From an uncultured Opitutia bacterium (GTDB taxonomy: Bacteria > Verrucomicrobiota > Verrucomicrobiia > Opitutales > UBA953): a DNA stretch of 23,058 nt. A model generated the notes under the pieces. It did no database searches, was not told where the DNA came from, and worked only from the letters and a program-made list of their open reading frames with translations. The translations under genes were made by a program, and so were the position numbers. Shown one piece after another: positions 1-8,489 of this stretch. Position 1 is the stretch's first letter. Each line of letters starts with the position of its first letter. The DNA lies in NCBI GenBank assembly GCA_937874455.1, contig CALNBE010000075.1, positions 1 through 23,058 of the forward strand, in the 5' to 3' direction.

Positions 1-29
1 TCGCAACCTTCGGAAAAAACCCTTTTGAT

Positions 30-653
30 ATGAAACGCATTCTTCCCCTTGTCATTTCCTCCGCGCTCGCGCTGGCCGTCGCACCCTTTTTCTCCGCCTG
101 CGGCAACTCCACCGAAGTGGAGCAGGTCTGGGTCGCCCCCGAGCTAAAGGAACTCAGTTTCCAGCGCATCTTGGTCGTCGTCGTTTCCCCCGACGAAACA
201 TCCCGCCGTCTGGTTGAGGATGAGACCCGCAAATTTGTCACCAGCGCAACCGTCATCCAGAGCTACACCGTGCTGCCCGCGGGAACCGATTTAAAGAACA
301 TCAAAAATCTGAAATCCGCCATCGCCCAAACTAGGGCCGACGGGCTGATCGTGGTGCGTCCGCTGGCCGACGCCACCCAGGTGCGCATTTCCCCCGCCCC
401 GCCGCCGGTGCCCTACCGCACCATCAACGGCTACTGGGGCGGTGACTTCGGGCTGCATCCGCTCTACAATGACCCGATGGTTTACACTGACCGCATCGTG
501 CAGGTGGAAACCAACATCTACGACGCCGCCTCGGAGAAACTCGTTTGGTCCGGCACCACCGAAACCCGCAATCCGGGCAGCCTGAAGGGCATGGTCGGCG
601 ATGTCGTCACCACCATCCGCGAACAACTGCGGAAGGAAAAACTCATTCCCTGA
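30..653 (+). CDS. putative outer-membrane/periplasmic lipoprotein of unknown function
   Basis: The protein has 207 residues. It begins with a classic lipoprotein signal: a basic start (MKR), a hydrophobic stretch, and a lipobox Phe-Ser-Ala-Cys with the acylated Cys at residue 24. The mature part looks like a single compact alpha/beta domain: a hydrophobic strand (ILVVVVSPDE), a region with 'ADGLIVVRPL', a Pro-rich linker near residues 120-130, a Gly/Tyr-rich segment (NGYWGGDFG), and a closing 'LVWSGTTETRNP' strand plus a basic helix. This resembles small lipoproteins of the DUF4136/LpoB-like type, but I cannot assign a family. The stop lies 17 bases before msrA on the same strand, so the two are probably co-transcribed. 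No clear Shine-Dalgarno is seen; the start is chosen because it opens the signal peptide. Function unknown. Confidence 0.8.
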   Translation: MKRILPLVISSALALAVAPFFSACGNSTEVEQVWVAPELKELSFQRILVVVVSPDETSRRLVEDETRKFVTSATVIQSYTVLPAGTDLKNIKNLKSAIAQTRADGLIVVRPLADATQVRISPAPPPVPYRTINGYWGGDFGLHPLYNDPMVYTDRIVQVETNIYDAASEKLVWSGTTETRNPGSLKGMVGDVVTTIREQLRKEKLIP

Positions 654-670
654 GTTTCCTTTGCCCGCCG

Positions 671-1222
671 ATGGCCAAGCCCACCCCTGTTTCCCTTGAA
701 ACCCTCGTTCTGGGAGGAGGGTGTTTTTGGTGTCTGGACGCGCTGTTTCGGTCCCTGCCAGGCGTCCGGGAAATCACCTGCGGCTACGCCGGTGGCCATG
801 TCGAAACCCCCGGCTACCAGCAAGTGTGCGACGGCAGCACTGGCCACGCCGAAGTAGTCCGCATTTCCTTTGCTCCAGAAACAATTTCCCGACGCGAATT
901 GCTGAAATTCTTCTGGCAAATCCACGACCCCACCACACCAAACCGGCAGGGAGCCGACATCGGTCCCCAATACCGATCGGTGATCTTTTATTCCTCCCCG
1001 AAGGAAAAACTTCTAGCTGAGCAATCGCGCACAGAAGCTCAAGCCAGCCACCCGAAACGGATCGTCACCGAGATCGTCCCGTTGGGCCAATTTTGGCCCG
1101 CAGAGGAATACCATCAGGACTATTTCCGGCGAAATCCTGCCCGCCCCTACTGCGCCCTCGTCATCGCCCCCAAAATCGCGGCCATGCCAGAACGACAAAC
1201 CCACCCAACCATTAACTGTTAA
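671..1222 (+). CDS. msrA: peptide-methionine (S)-S-oxide reductase MsrA
   Basis: MsrA reduces methionine-S-sulfoxide in oxidised proteins and free methionine. The 183-residue product has the family hallmarks: the catalytic GGGCFWC motif near the N-terminus (Cys 18 as nucleophile), the 'GYAGGH' segment, 'STGHAEVV', 'FWQIHDPTTPNRQGADIGPQYRS', and the C-terminal 'AEEYHQDY' block. The reading frame is open further upstream to 545, but the ATG at 671 puts the catalytic motif at its usual distance from the start and avoids overlap with the lipoprotein gene. Two further Cys, in 'PYC' and as the last residue (183), could serve in resolving the disulfide. No signal peptide is seen, so the enzyme is probably cytoplasmic. 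A small membrane-protein ORF begins one base after the stop. Confidence 0.95.
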   Translation: MAKPTPVSLETLVLGGGCFWCLDALFRSLPGVREITCGYAGGHVETPGYQQVCDGSTGHAEVVRISFAPETISRRELLKFFWQIHDPTTPNRQGADIGPQYRSVIFYSSPKEKLLAEQSRTEAQASHPKRIVTEIVPLGQFWPAEEYHQDYFRRNPARPYCALVIAPKIAAMPERQTHPTINC

Positions 1223-1223
1223 A

Positions 1224-1361
1224 ATGTTTAAAAAATCGCCCTGGATCTGGTTCGTCCTCGCTTGGGTCATTTTTCTGGGAATCCTTGCTGTTACATTATT
1301 TATAGCACAGAAAAACCTTCCAGAATCCATCATCACACCCCCCATTCCCTCATCGGGATAG
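1224..1361 (+). CDS. small single-helix membrane protein (45 residues)
   Basis: This short ORF starts with ATG one base after the msrA stop codon. It encodes 45 residues: a basic N-terminus (MFKKSPW), one strongly hydrophobic helix of about 22 residues rich in Trp, Leu, Ile and Phe, then a polar, Pro-rich tail ending in PIPSSG. The pattern predicts an inner-membrane protein anchored by one helix. The one-base spacing suggests translation by re-initiation after msrA, since no Shine-Dalgarno is visible. I do not recognise the family. It could be a chance ORF, but its layout (Lys at the start, clean helix, Pro-rich end, tight coupling) argues for a real gene. Confidence 0.55.
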   Translation: MFKKSPWIWFVLAWVIFLGILAVTLFIAQKNLPESIITPPIPSSG

Positions 1362-1367
1362 TCAACG

Positions 1368-1384
1368 CTTAAAAGTGCTTTAAG
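1368..1384. promoter_or_regulatory. inverted repeat upstream of the GH2 gene, possible operator
   Basis: A perfect 6-base inverted repeat, CTTAAA-AGTGC-TTTAAG, lies 24 bases before the first possible start of the GH2 gene, in the only gap (46 bases) between it and the small membrane-protein gene. An operator or mRNA stem are both possible. No regulator gene is present in the window, so this is a positional guess only. Confidence 0.25.
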
Positions 1385-1407
1385 GAACAAGCAGGCGTTT
1401 ACGAGGT

Positions 1408-4400
1408 ATGGTAGGTTTCATCTTTCTTCTTATGATTAAAAACCTGTCATCCGCACTAGGCTTCATGCTGCTTGGTCCACTGGCGCTCTCCGCACAGCCC
1501 GACGGCACTGAGTGGCAATCCGAGCAAAACCTCTTCAAAAATCGGGAAACCGTCACGGTCACCTCCGTTTCCTTCCCGGACATCGAAAGCGCGCTCAAGG
1601 TCGATATTGATACCTCTGCCTACTACAAATCCCTCAACGGCGACTGGAAATTCAACTGGGTCAACCACCCGGACAAACGTCCTCAGGATTTTTTCAAACC
1701 CGACTTCAACGATGCCAAATGGAAAATTATCCCTGTCCCCTCCAACTGGCAGGTGCAGGGCTATGGGGTTCCGGTTTACACCAACATCTCCTATCCCTTT
1801 AAGAATGACTGGAAAGACCTGCATACGGTGACCCGCGACGGCGTTCAGGTCCAAGAGGGTGCCAAAGTAATGAGCGAGCCGCCGCATTATTTCTCCAATT
1901 ACACGGATCGCAACGAAGTGGGATCCTACCGCCATACCTTCGACATCCCCGCCAACTGGAACGGCCGCGAAATCTACATCACTTTCGACGGCGTTGATTC
2001 CTTTTTCTACCTTTGGATCAACGGCCATTATGTCGGCTTCTCCAAAGACAGCCGCATGCCCGCCCGGTTCAACATCACCCCATTCCTCAAGCCTTCCGGC
2101 AACATCGTCGCCACCGAGGTCTACCGCTACAGCGACGGCTCCTACCTGGAGGACCAGGACATGTGGCGCCTGAGCGGCATCTTCCGTGATGTCTATCTCA
2201 GCGCCGACCCCCAAAAGCGCATCTCCGACTTTCACGTCGTCACCGATCTCGACAGCCAGTACAAGGACGCCACCCTCAAAATCGACGCATTTGTCCGCAA
2301 CGCCAAGGGCGGCACGGTGGAAGCCAAGCTCTTCGCAGACAAAAATCCCAAGAGCCAACCCATCACCTTCTCCCAAAAGATCGACGGCGACAAGGTCAGC
2401 TTATCCAAGGAAATAACCAACCCCCTCAAGTGGAGCGCCGAAGCGCCCAACCTCTACACCCTCGTCTTGGAGTTAAAAGACGCCCAGGGAAAAGTCGTTG
2501 ATATTCGTTCCGCCGACGTCGGCTTCCGCGAAATCGAAATCAAGGGCAACATTTTCCTCGTCAACGGGAAACCAATAAAACTCCGCGGCGTCAACCGCCA
2601 CGAAATGGAAGCTGACACCGGCCACTACGTGACCAAGCAGCAGATGTTCGACGACATCGTCCGCTTCAAACTCGGCAACGTCAACCACGTCCGCACCGCC
2701 CACTATTCCAACGCCCCCTTCTGGTACACCCTCTGCGACCGGCTGGGCATCTATGTCCTCGACGAGGGCAACATCGAAAACCATGGCGACGGCGGTATTT
2801 CCCGTGCACCGCAATGGGAAAAAGCCTACGTGCAGCGCACCTCCGACATGGTGCGCCGCGACCGCAACCACCCCTCCATCCTCTTCTGGTCGATGGGCAA
2901 CGAAAGCAGCAACGGCAAGAACTGCGACGCCGCCCTCAAGGCCATGCGCGCGCTTGATCCCACCCGCCCGGTCCACTACGAAGGTGCCAATCACTACGCC
3001 GATGTCGACAGCAACATGTACCCCGCCGTGGGCAGGGTCGAAGGCATCGCGCAAGAAACCAACCGCAAAAAGCCCTACTACATCTGCGAATACATCCACA
3101 GCATGGGCAACGCCGTTGGCAATGCGGCAGATTACTGGAAAGCCATTGAATCCAGCGACCACATGATGGGTGCCGCCGTATGGGAATGGCATGACCAAAC
3201 CATCCGCGCCCGGAAACTCCCGGACCAAAACGCCGTGGTTGCCGCCATCGCAAAGGAAAGCGACGGCCCCTTCATCTATCCCTACGGCGGAGACTTTGGC
3301 GACCGGCCCAATGACGGCGTGTTCATCCACGACGGACTCATGCTCCCCGATCGCAGTCCCAAGCCTGCCTATGCTGAACTCAAAAAGGTCTATCAAGATG
3401 TCGCCGCTACCCTAGAAGGGAAAGATGTGCTCGTCTTCAATAAGCGCTACTTCAAGGATCTCTCCGACTGGGCCATCCGCTGGAACCTCACCGAGGACGG
3501 CGTGGCCTTGCAGGGAGGCGAACTCCCGCCGATGAACATCGGGCCGCGCCAAAAGGCCAAATTGGACCTTCCGCTCAAGTCCTTCGACATGAAGCCCGGC
3601 GCCGACTACCATTTGCGCATCAGCTTCCACCTCAAGAACGACGCCTTCTGGGCCAAGGCCGGGCACGAGGTCGCTTGGGAGCAATTCACCCTCAACAACG
3701 TCCCCGCTTTCGCCAGCGCCCCTACCCTCTCGCAAGCCGAGCTATCCTCCGGAACCCTGGCAACCAACGATCAGGCAGACAAACTGCTCGTCTCAGGCAA
3801 AGACTTCTCTGTCAGTTTTGACAAGAAAACCGGCACGCTCGCCAGCATTGTTTATAACGGCAAAGACCTGATCCTCGACCAGCAAGGGCCGCAGTTAAAC
3901 GTCTATCGTGCCTATGTGGACAACGACAAATGGGTGGCCAACCAATGGTTCAACAATGGTCTCCATGACTTGGTGCACACCGTGCAGTCGGTGAAGGTCA
4001 CCTCCACCCCCGACGTCGTGCGTATCGTCACCCAAGTTCAGTCCAAGGGCCGGGAAGCCGCCCGGGCTCCGCAACGGCTCTCCGATGGCAACCGCACTCC
4101 CGTCCGCACAGGCGACCTGCCGGCCACCGCGCCGCAGTTTCTGACCACCACCACTTGGCTGATCTTCAGCAACGGCGACATCCATGCCAGCCACTCCGTG
4201 CAAAGCACTGGCTCTGTCATCGTGTTGCCCCGGGTCGGCGTCCAAATGCAGCTCCGCCCGGAATTCAACCAAGTCACTTGGCTCGGCAAGGGCCCGGGAG
4301 ACAACTATCCCGACCGCAAAGATGGTTCCTGGTTCGGCCAGTTCTCCAACACGGTCGAGGGCCTGATCGTCCCCTACCAGCGTCCGCAGGATTTCGGCAA

Positions 4401-5370
4401 TCGCAGTGACACCCGCTGGGTGGTACTCGCCGACCAGTCCGGCAAGACCGGCGCGCTCTTCCGCTCCGACGCCAGCTTCTCATTCTCGGCCACTCCTTGG
4501 ACCGCCAAGGAACAACTGGACGCGCCGCACTTCCAATACCTGCCAGCCAAAGACAAGCGCGTGGTGCTCTCGCTTGATGCCGCCACTCTCGGCTTGGGCG
4601 GTGCCAGCTGCGGCCAGCCGCCGCTGGAGCGCGACACCATCCGGGCCGGCAGCTACGCCTTCAGCTACATGATCCGTCCGCTGCCCCAATCCGGCGGTTC
4701 CTTGGCTGAATACGCCCGCCCCGGCATTCCGGCCGTCTCCCCAGTCACCATGGAGCGCTCCCGGCAGGGCGAACTCACCCTCACATCCCAGACCGAGGGT
4801 GCCACAATCCGCTATCGCGCAGGAAACAACAAGACAGTCCAGACCTACAAAGGGCCGTTCTCCTTCACCCAAGGCGGCAGCATTGAAGCTTGGGCAGAAA
4901 AACCCGGCTTCATCGGCAGCCACGCCGTAACCGAGGAGTTCACCAAACAGCTCCCGCGTGAAAGCTGGAAAATCACCTCGAGCAGCGAACAACCAAACGA
5001 GGGCGAGGTCGCCAACGCCTTCGACTTCAATCCGTCCACCATCTGGCACACTCCCTACGGTTCCTTCCTCACCCGGCATCCACACATCGTCACCATCGAC
5101 TTTGGACGCGCCGAAAAAATCACTGGCATGACCTATCTGCCCCGGCAGGACGGCGAAAACGGTCACATCAAGGATTACGCCATCGAGGTCAGCAATAACA
5201 ACAAGGACTGGCGCGAGGTCGCCGGCGGGAAATTCCCTCGCGGCAGCGCCCTGCAAACAGTGCGCTTCCCCAAAACAGAGTCCGTCCGCTACCTTCGCCT
5301 TGTCGCCAAGAGCGAGCAGAACGGGCGCGATTTCGCCTCCGCCGCCGAACTCGACATCATCGGGGAATAA
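1408..5370 (+). CDS. lacZ: exported LacZ-type GH2 beta-galactosidase with C-terminal discoidin-like domain
   Basis: This is a glycoside hydrolase family 2 enzyme of the large LacZ type (1320 residues against about 1020 for E. coli LacZ). In order: a signal peptide (cleavage after 'LALSA'), the sugar-binding jelly roll (about 70-270, with 'GVDSFFYLWINGHYVGFSKDSR'-like features), an Ig-like domain, the TIM barrel (about 375-680), a second Ig-like domain and the beta-galactosidase small-chain domain (about 790-1105). Acid/base Glu 499 lies in WSMGNES and nucleophile Glu 561 in ICEYIHSMGN. Two extra modules follow: a chitobiase/hexosaminidase C-terminal-like segment (about 1112-1175) and an F5/8 (discoidin) type domain (about 1185-1320) that may bind glycans. 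A second ATG at 1432 would give a more typical signal peptide (MIKNLSSALG) and may be the true start. The substrate is a beta-galactoside or related plant/animal glycan; specificity cannot be read from sequence. Confidence 0.93.
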   Translation: MVGFIFLLMIKNLSSALGFMLLGPLALSAQPDGTEWQSEQNLFKNRETVTVTSVSFPDIESALKVDIDTSAYYKSLNGDWKFNWVNHPDKRPQDFFKPDFNDAKWKIIPVPSNWQVQGYGVPVYTNISYPFKNDWKDLHTVTRDGVQVQEGAKVMSEPPHYFSNYTDRNEVGSYRHTFDIPANWNGREIYITFDGVDSFFYLWINGHYVGFSKDSRMPARFNITPFLKPSGNIVATEVYRYSDGSYLEDQDMWRLSGIFRDVYLSADPQKRISDFHVVTDLDSQYKDATLKIDAFVRNAKGGTVEAKLFADKNPKSQPITFSQKIDGDKVSLSKEITNPLKWSAEAPNLYTLVLELKDAQGKVVDIRSADVGFREIEIKGNIFLVNGKPIKLRGVNRHEMEADTGHYVTKQQMFDDIVRFKLGNVNHVRTAHYSNAPFWYTLCDRLGIYVLDEGNIENHGDGGISRAPQWEKAYVQRTSDMVRRDRNHPSILFWSMGNESSNGKNCDAALKAMRALDPTRPVHYEGANHYADVDSNMYPAVGRVEGIAQETNRKKPYYICEYIHSMGNAVGNAADYWKAIESSDHMMGAAVWEWHDQTIRARKLPDQNAVVAAIAKESDGPFIYPYGGDFGDRPNDGVFIHDGLMLPDRSPKPAYAELKKVYQDVAATLEGKDVLVFNKRYFKDLSDWAIRWNLTEDGVALQGGELPPMNIGPRQKAKLDLPLKSFDMKPGADYHLRISFHLKNDAFWAKAGHEVAWEQFTLNNVPAFASAPTLSQAELSSGTLATNDQADKLLVSGKDFSVSFDKKTGTLASIVYNGKDLILDQQGPQLNVYRAYVDNDKWVANQWFNNGLHDLVHTVQSVKVTSTPDVVRIVTQVQSKGREAARAPQRLSDGNRTPVRTGDLPATAPQFLTTTTWLIFSNGDIHASHSVQSTGSVIVLPRVGVQMQLRPEFNQVTWLGKGPGDNYPDRKDGSWFGQFSNTVEGLIVPYQRPQDFGNRSDTRWVVLADQSGKTGALFRSDASFSFSATPWTAKEQLDAPHFQYLPAKDKRVVLSLDAATLGLGGASCGQPPLERDTIRAGSYAFSYMIRPLPQSGGSLAEYARPGIPAVSPVTMERSRQGELTLTSQTEGATIRYRAGNNKTVQTYKGPFSFTQGGSIEAWAEKPGFIGSHAVTEEFTKQLPRESWKITSSSEQPNEGEVANAFDFNPSTIWHTPYGSFLTRHPHIVTIDFGRAEKITGMTYLPRQDGENGHIKDYAIEVSNNNKDWREVAGGKFPRGSALQTVRFPKTESVRYLRLVAKSEQNGRDFASAAELDIIGE

Positions 5371-5393
5371 TCCCGCACGTTCCCCTCAAACGC

Positions 5394-5426
5394 AAAGGCG
5401 TCACCCTTAGGTGACGCCTTTTTTTT
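5394..5426 (+). terminator. intrinsic terminator of the GH2 gene
   Basis: A perfect 12-bp stem (AAAGGCGTCACC paired with GGTGACGCCTTT) with a four-base CTTA loop runs directly into eight T residues, 23 bases after the GH2 stop. The T run is on the + strand. On the - strand only three T follow the stem, so it may stop the converging ilvA transcript only weakly. Confidence 0.92.
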
Positions 5427-5484
5427 GCTGAAAGAAAATGCCGCCGTCCGCCACATTCTCAATCCGGAATGCCCCAAACGGCCT

Positions 5485-7008
5485 TTACCCGCCGAGCCTT
5501 TCGCCCACCGGACCCTGCACCACCCGGCACGCGCGAAACCCAGTGCCCCGGTCCGGCAACGCCGCCAAAAACGCCGCCCGCAAATCCGTATCGGCAAATT
5601 CAATCCCCAACAGGGCACGCCCCACACGCTCCCCGGTATGGGCATAGTTGAAGTAGCAAATATTCCCTCGCTGCGCCACGTACTTCTGCAGAAAGTCATG
5701 CAGCGCGCCGGGGCGCTCATAAAAATCCAGACTCAAAAACACCGGATGGCGCAGCAGCCGCTGATCATAGCGAATCACCCGAAACACCACATCCTCGTCC
5801 CCGGTCACATCCTCCCATTGCACGGACTTTCCAGAAAGCCGCTGCTTCAACGCCTCCAACATTAGCGGAGTCGCCGCCACGCCCAGTGTAAACCAGGCCT
5901 CCTTCGCATCCGTTTTCCCATACTGAAACTCCACAATATTGCTGTCGCCAAACCCTTCCTTCAGCACGCTGAGCAGCGCCCCAGGCTGCTCGGGGATCCG
6001 CACCCGGAGGTAATGCCGGCTCGCGCCATCCACCTGACTGTTGCGCGTGATGTAGCCGAGCTTTCCAAAATCGATATTCGCGCCGCTCAACACCGCCAGC
6101 ACCATCCGACCACCCAATTGCTCTCCCAGCTTTAGCGCCGCCGCCACGCCCATCGCCCCGGAGGTTTCCACAATGATCCGGTTCGCCTCCCAAATCCGCT
6201 GCACAGCCCAGCAAACATCATCATTGGTCACTGTCACATATTCGTCGACCAATTCCCGGCAAAGCGCAAAGGTCTGCTGGCCCGCCTTTTTCACCGCAGT
6301 TCCGTCGCAAAAAATATCCACCGAATCGAGCACCACCGGCTTGCCCGCCGCCACCGCCGCACTCATGCAGGCCTGCCCCTGCGTCTCCACCCCGATGATC
6401 CGGATGCCGGGATATTGCCGCTTCAACCAGCAGGCCGCCGCCGCCGCCATCCCGCCGCCGCCAATTTGCAGCAAAGCCACATCAAACGGGCCCTGCCCCG
6501 ACATCACCACCTCGTCGGCCAGCGTGCCCTGTCCGCCCATCACCTCCAAATCGTCGTAGGGATGCACAAAAATCCGTCCGTCTTTTTCCGCCTCCTCGCT
6601 CGCCGCCGCACTGGCCGCGTCATAGGAATCCCCCGACAGCACAATCTCCACCAGCGCACCCCCAAAACGGCGCACCGCATGCTGCTTCACCAGCGGCGTG
6701 GGCCGAGGCATGAAAATTTTTGCATGCACGCCCAGCAGACTGGCCGCCAGCGCCACACCCTGCGCGTGATTGCCCGCCGAGGCCGTGATCACTCCCCGGC
6801 TTTTTTCCTCCTCGGTCAGCAAGGCCATGCGGTTATAGGCCCCTCGCCACTTATACGCCTTAATCGGACCCAAGTCTTCGCGTTTAAGAAATAGCCGAAA
6901 CGGCAAATCCGCATTCATCTCTTCCAGCGGCGTCGCACTCGCGACCGCGTAAACCCGCTGGCGGGCCATCAAAATAGCCTCAAAAAGTTTGTCTGTGAGC
7001 GAGGACAT
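5485..7008 (-). CDS. ilvA: threonine ammonia-lyase (threonine dehydratase), biosynthetic type
   Basis: IlvA is the PLP enzyme that converts threonine to 2-oxobutanoate, the first committed step to isoleucine. The 507-residue product has a fold-type II PLP domain: Lys 53 in 'AYKWRGAYN' should form the Schiff base, SAGNHAQG (77-84) contacts substrate, and GGGGM (183-187) cups the phosphate. Two C-terminal ACT-like regulatory domains follow (about 330-405 with 'RIPEQPGAL', about 420-500 with 'FYERPGAL'), the arrangement of the feedback-inhibited long form. The frame is open to 7047, but Met at 7008 (MSSLTDKLFE) matches the usual N-terminus. It is last in a run of six minus-strand genes, 78 bases after the TonB-like gene, and converges on the GH2 gene. 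No Shine-Dalgarno is visible. Confidence 0.95.
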   Translation of the reverse strand: MSSLTDKLFEAILMARQRVYAVASATPLEEMNADLPFRLFLKREDLGPIKAYKWRGAYNRMALLTEEEKSRGVITASAGNHAQGVALAASLLGVHAKIFMPRPTPLVKQHAVRRFGGALVEIVLSGDSYDAASAAASEEAEKDGRIFVHPYDDLEVMGGQGTLADEVVMSGQGPFDVALLQIGGGGMAAAAACWLKRQYPGIRIIGVETQGQACMSAAVAAGKPVVLDSVDIFCDGTAVKKAGQQTFALCRELVDEYVTVTNDDVCWAVQRIWEANRIIVETSGAMGVAAALKLGEQLGGRMVLAVLSGANIDFGKLGYITRNSQVDGASRHYLRVRIPEQPGALLSVLKEGFGDSNIVEFQYGKTDAKEAWFTLGVAATPLMLEALKQRLSGKSVQWEDVTGDEDVVFRVIRYDQRLLRHPVFLSLDFYERPGALHDFLQKYVAQRGNICYFNYAHTGERVGRALLGIEFADTDLRAAFLAALPDRGTGFRACRVVQGPVGERLGG

Positions 7009-7086
7009 GAGAGTGGCGTATCGAAACCCCGCCCGACGGCGGCGCAAGGCGGAAAATCAGCCGCCTCCGCAATTTCCTCCATGCGT

Positions 7087-8013
7087 TCACTCCGGTCGGG
7101 CGGAGAAACGGGGACGGAGCGACGGGGGGAAGCCCGCCGGGCGCGGACCACAATTGCCCACCGCCGCAATCGCCTGACGCACCAAATTTTCAAATAGCGG
7201 ATTGCGCGGATCCTTGACCCAGCCGCCGAAGCTCAGGTTGCCATTGCTGCTGATGTTCAACACAAACACGCCTTCAATACTGGCGTCCAAGCCGCTGCCG
7301 TCACCTCGCAGCAGGTTTTGCCATTGCCGCTCCAGAAGCATCCCAATGCGGCCCTTGTACAAATCATGCGCACTGGCCGAACCGCCCGGCCCGCCATTTT
7401 CCCCACGGCCGCCACTCACGCCAAAGCTGTTTCCTGAACCCACACCGAGGCTCACCCCGGCAATCTGCCGGACGCCATTGCCGCGCGCATTGCCATCTTT
7501 GCGCTGCCCGCTGTTCCCGTTGTTGCGGCGACCGCCCGGATTGTTGGCCTCGAAATCCTGCAAGGAAATACGCCCCTCCGATTGCCGGACATTGCTTTCC
7601 TGCGTTGCATTTTCCCGAGCCGGCGGCGTCGGTGGACGATTTCGCACCTCCCGCTCCTGCCGCGCTTTTTCCGCTGCCTCTCGTCGCGCATCTTCCCGCG
7701 CCCGCTGCTCCACCGCGGCAACATCCTGGCGCAGATCGGCCAACATCCGGTCAAGCTCCGCAGAGGAAGCCGCCGCCAGTCCCGGCACCTCCCGCGGATT
7801 CCCCTGCAAAGTCCCCTCCGCCAGTCCGGGAGCACGGCCCGGAATTCCCGGCGCACCGGTGCCGGCACCGACAAGTTCCACCATGAAGGTGCCGTCCTCG
7901 GGTTTTTCCGCGTCACTCATGGCGCTCACTCCGGAAAACAGCACCAACCCCCCAACCAGCAATCCGTGGACGGCCAGAGAGGTAATCATGCCTTTGGAGT
8001 TTTCCGCTGCCAT
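7087..8013 (-). CDS. TonB/TolA-like energy transducer protein
   Basis: The 308-residue product has one N-terminal transmembrane helix (about residues 8-30, 'GMITSLAVHGLLVGGLVLF'), then a long periplasmic part. This includes a charged Ala/Glu/Arg-rich helix (about 85-125) like the TolA/TonB stalk, a Gly/Asn/Arg-rich low-complexity spacer (about 155-215), and a C-terminal domain of about 75 residues with a TonB/TolA-type pattern (GVFVLNISSNGNLSFGGWVKD, then an Ala-rich helix with 'LVRQAIAAV'). It starts four bases after exbD, behind one of the few good ribosome-binding sites in the window. With ExbB and ExbD it should form a complex driven by the proton gradient. Whether it serves TonB-dependent import or Tol-type envelope constriction is unclear: no tolB, pal or receptor gene lies here. 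The basic tail (RPRFSARPE) differs from the usual TonB end. Confidence 0.8.
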   Translation of the reverse strand: MAAENSKGMITSLAVHGLLVGGLVLFSGVSAMSDAEKPEDGTFMVELVGAGTGAPGIPGRAPGLAEGTLQGNPREVPGLAAASSAELDRMLADLRQDVAAVEQRAREDARREAAEKARQEREVRNRPPTPPARENATQESNVRQSEGRISLQDFEANNPGGRRNNGNSGQRKDGNARGNGVRQIAGVSLGVGSGNSFGVSGGRGENGGPGGSASAHDLYKGRIGMLLERQWQNLLRGDGSGLDASIEGVFVLNISSNGNLSFGGWVKDPRNPLFENLVRQAIAAVGNCGPRPAGFPPSLRPRFSARPE

Positions 8014-8017
8014 TGGT

Positions 8018-8455
8018 TCAATCCTTCACTTCGGTGTCGAGCCCCACCTTGGTGATCCCACTTTCCTTTGCCAGCGAAAACAACTCGATCATCCTCTGGT
8101 AAGCCACGTTACCGTCGCCACGAATCCGGATCACAGGCTGCTGGTCTTTGGGCAACGCCGCGATTTTTTTGAACTCTTCACTCAACGCGGAAAGAAAAGT
8201 CACCTTGCCGTCAAAGACCAGCTGCCCGTTCCGGTCAATGGCCACAATCCGTGTCGGCGGCGGCTTATCCGGCTGGGGAGTGGCGATGCCCTTCGATGCA
8301 ACCGGCAGGTCAATCTGCGTGGTCTGCTCCAGCACCGGCGTCGCGATCATGAAAATAATCAGCAAACAAAAACACAAATCGAGCAGCGGAGTGACGTTCA
8401 GCTCGCTCAGTGCGTGCATCCGGTGTTGACGGTTAAAGCTGCGGCGGCGGGTCAT
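8018..8455 (-). CDS. exbD: ExbD/TolR-family biopolymer transport protein
   Basis: The 145-residue product has the standard ExbD/TolR layout: a short basic cytoplasmic N-terminus, one transmembrane helix (about residues 22-42, 'LNVTPLLDLCFCLLIIFMI'), and a periplasmic domain of about 100 residues ending in the typical 'ITKVGLDTEVKD'. Asp 26 within the helix is the conserved acidic residue expected to carry protons through the motor. The frame lies between exbB (34-base gap) and the TonB-like gene (4-base gap), so the three are almost certainly one transcription unit. TolR and ExbD cannot be told apart with certainty from sequence; the partner ExbB-like protein looks slightly more TolQ-like. 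Confidence 0.93.
   Translation of the reverse strand: MTRRRSFNRQHRMHALSELNVTPLLDLCFCLLIIFMIATPVLEQTTQIDLPVASKGIATPQPDKPPPTRIVAIDRNGQLVFDGKVTFLSALSEEFKKIAALPKDQQPVIRIRGDGNVAYQRMIELFSLAKESGITKVGLDTEVKD
8022..8027 (-). promoter_or_regulatory. ribosome-binding site of the TonB-like gene
   Basis: On the minus strand GAAGGA stands eight bases before the ATG at 8013, inside the last codons of exbD. It is the only well-placed Shine-Dalgarno sequence I found among the genes of this window, and it fixes the start of the TonB-like gene. Confidence 0.6.
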
Positions 8456-8489
8456 GGCTGTTTTCTTCGGGGGAAATTCCTCCGCGCGG

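Noticed and set aside
1456..5256. Long minus-strand open frames under the GH2 gene (for example 1456-2376, 2473-3396, 4480-5256)
   Set aside because: The + frame encodes a full GH2 enzyme with catalytic motifs; the antisense frames are low-complexity shadows of GC-rich third positions.
7047..7066. Hairpin AGGCGG...CCGCCT between the TonB-like gene and ilvA
   Set aside because: The six-bp stem has no T run on either strand, so it is not a convincing terminator.
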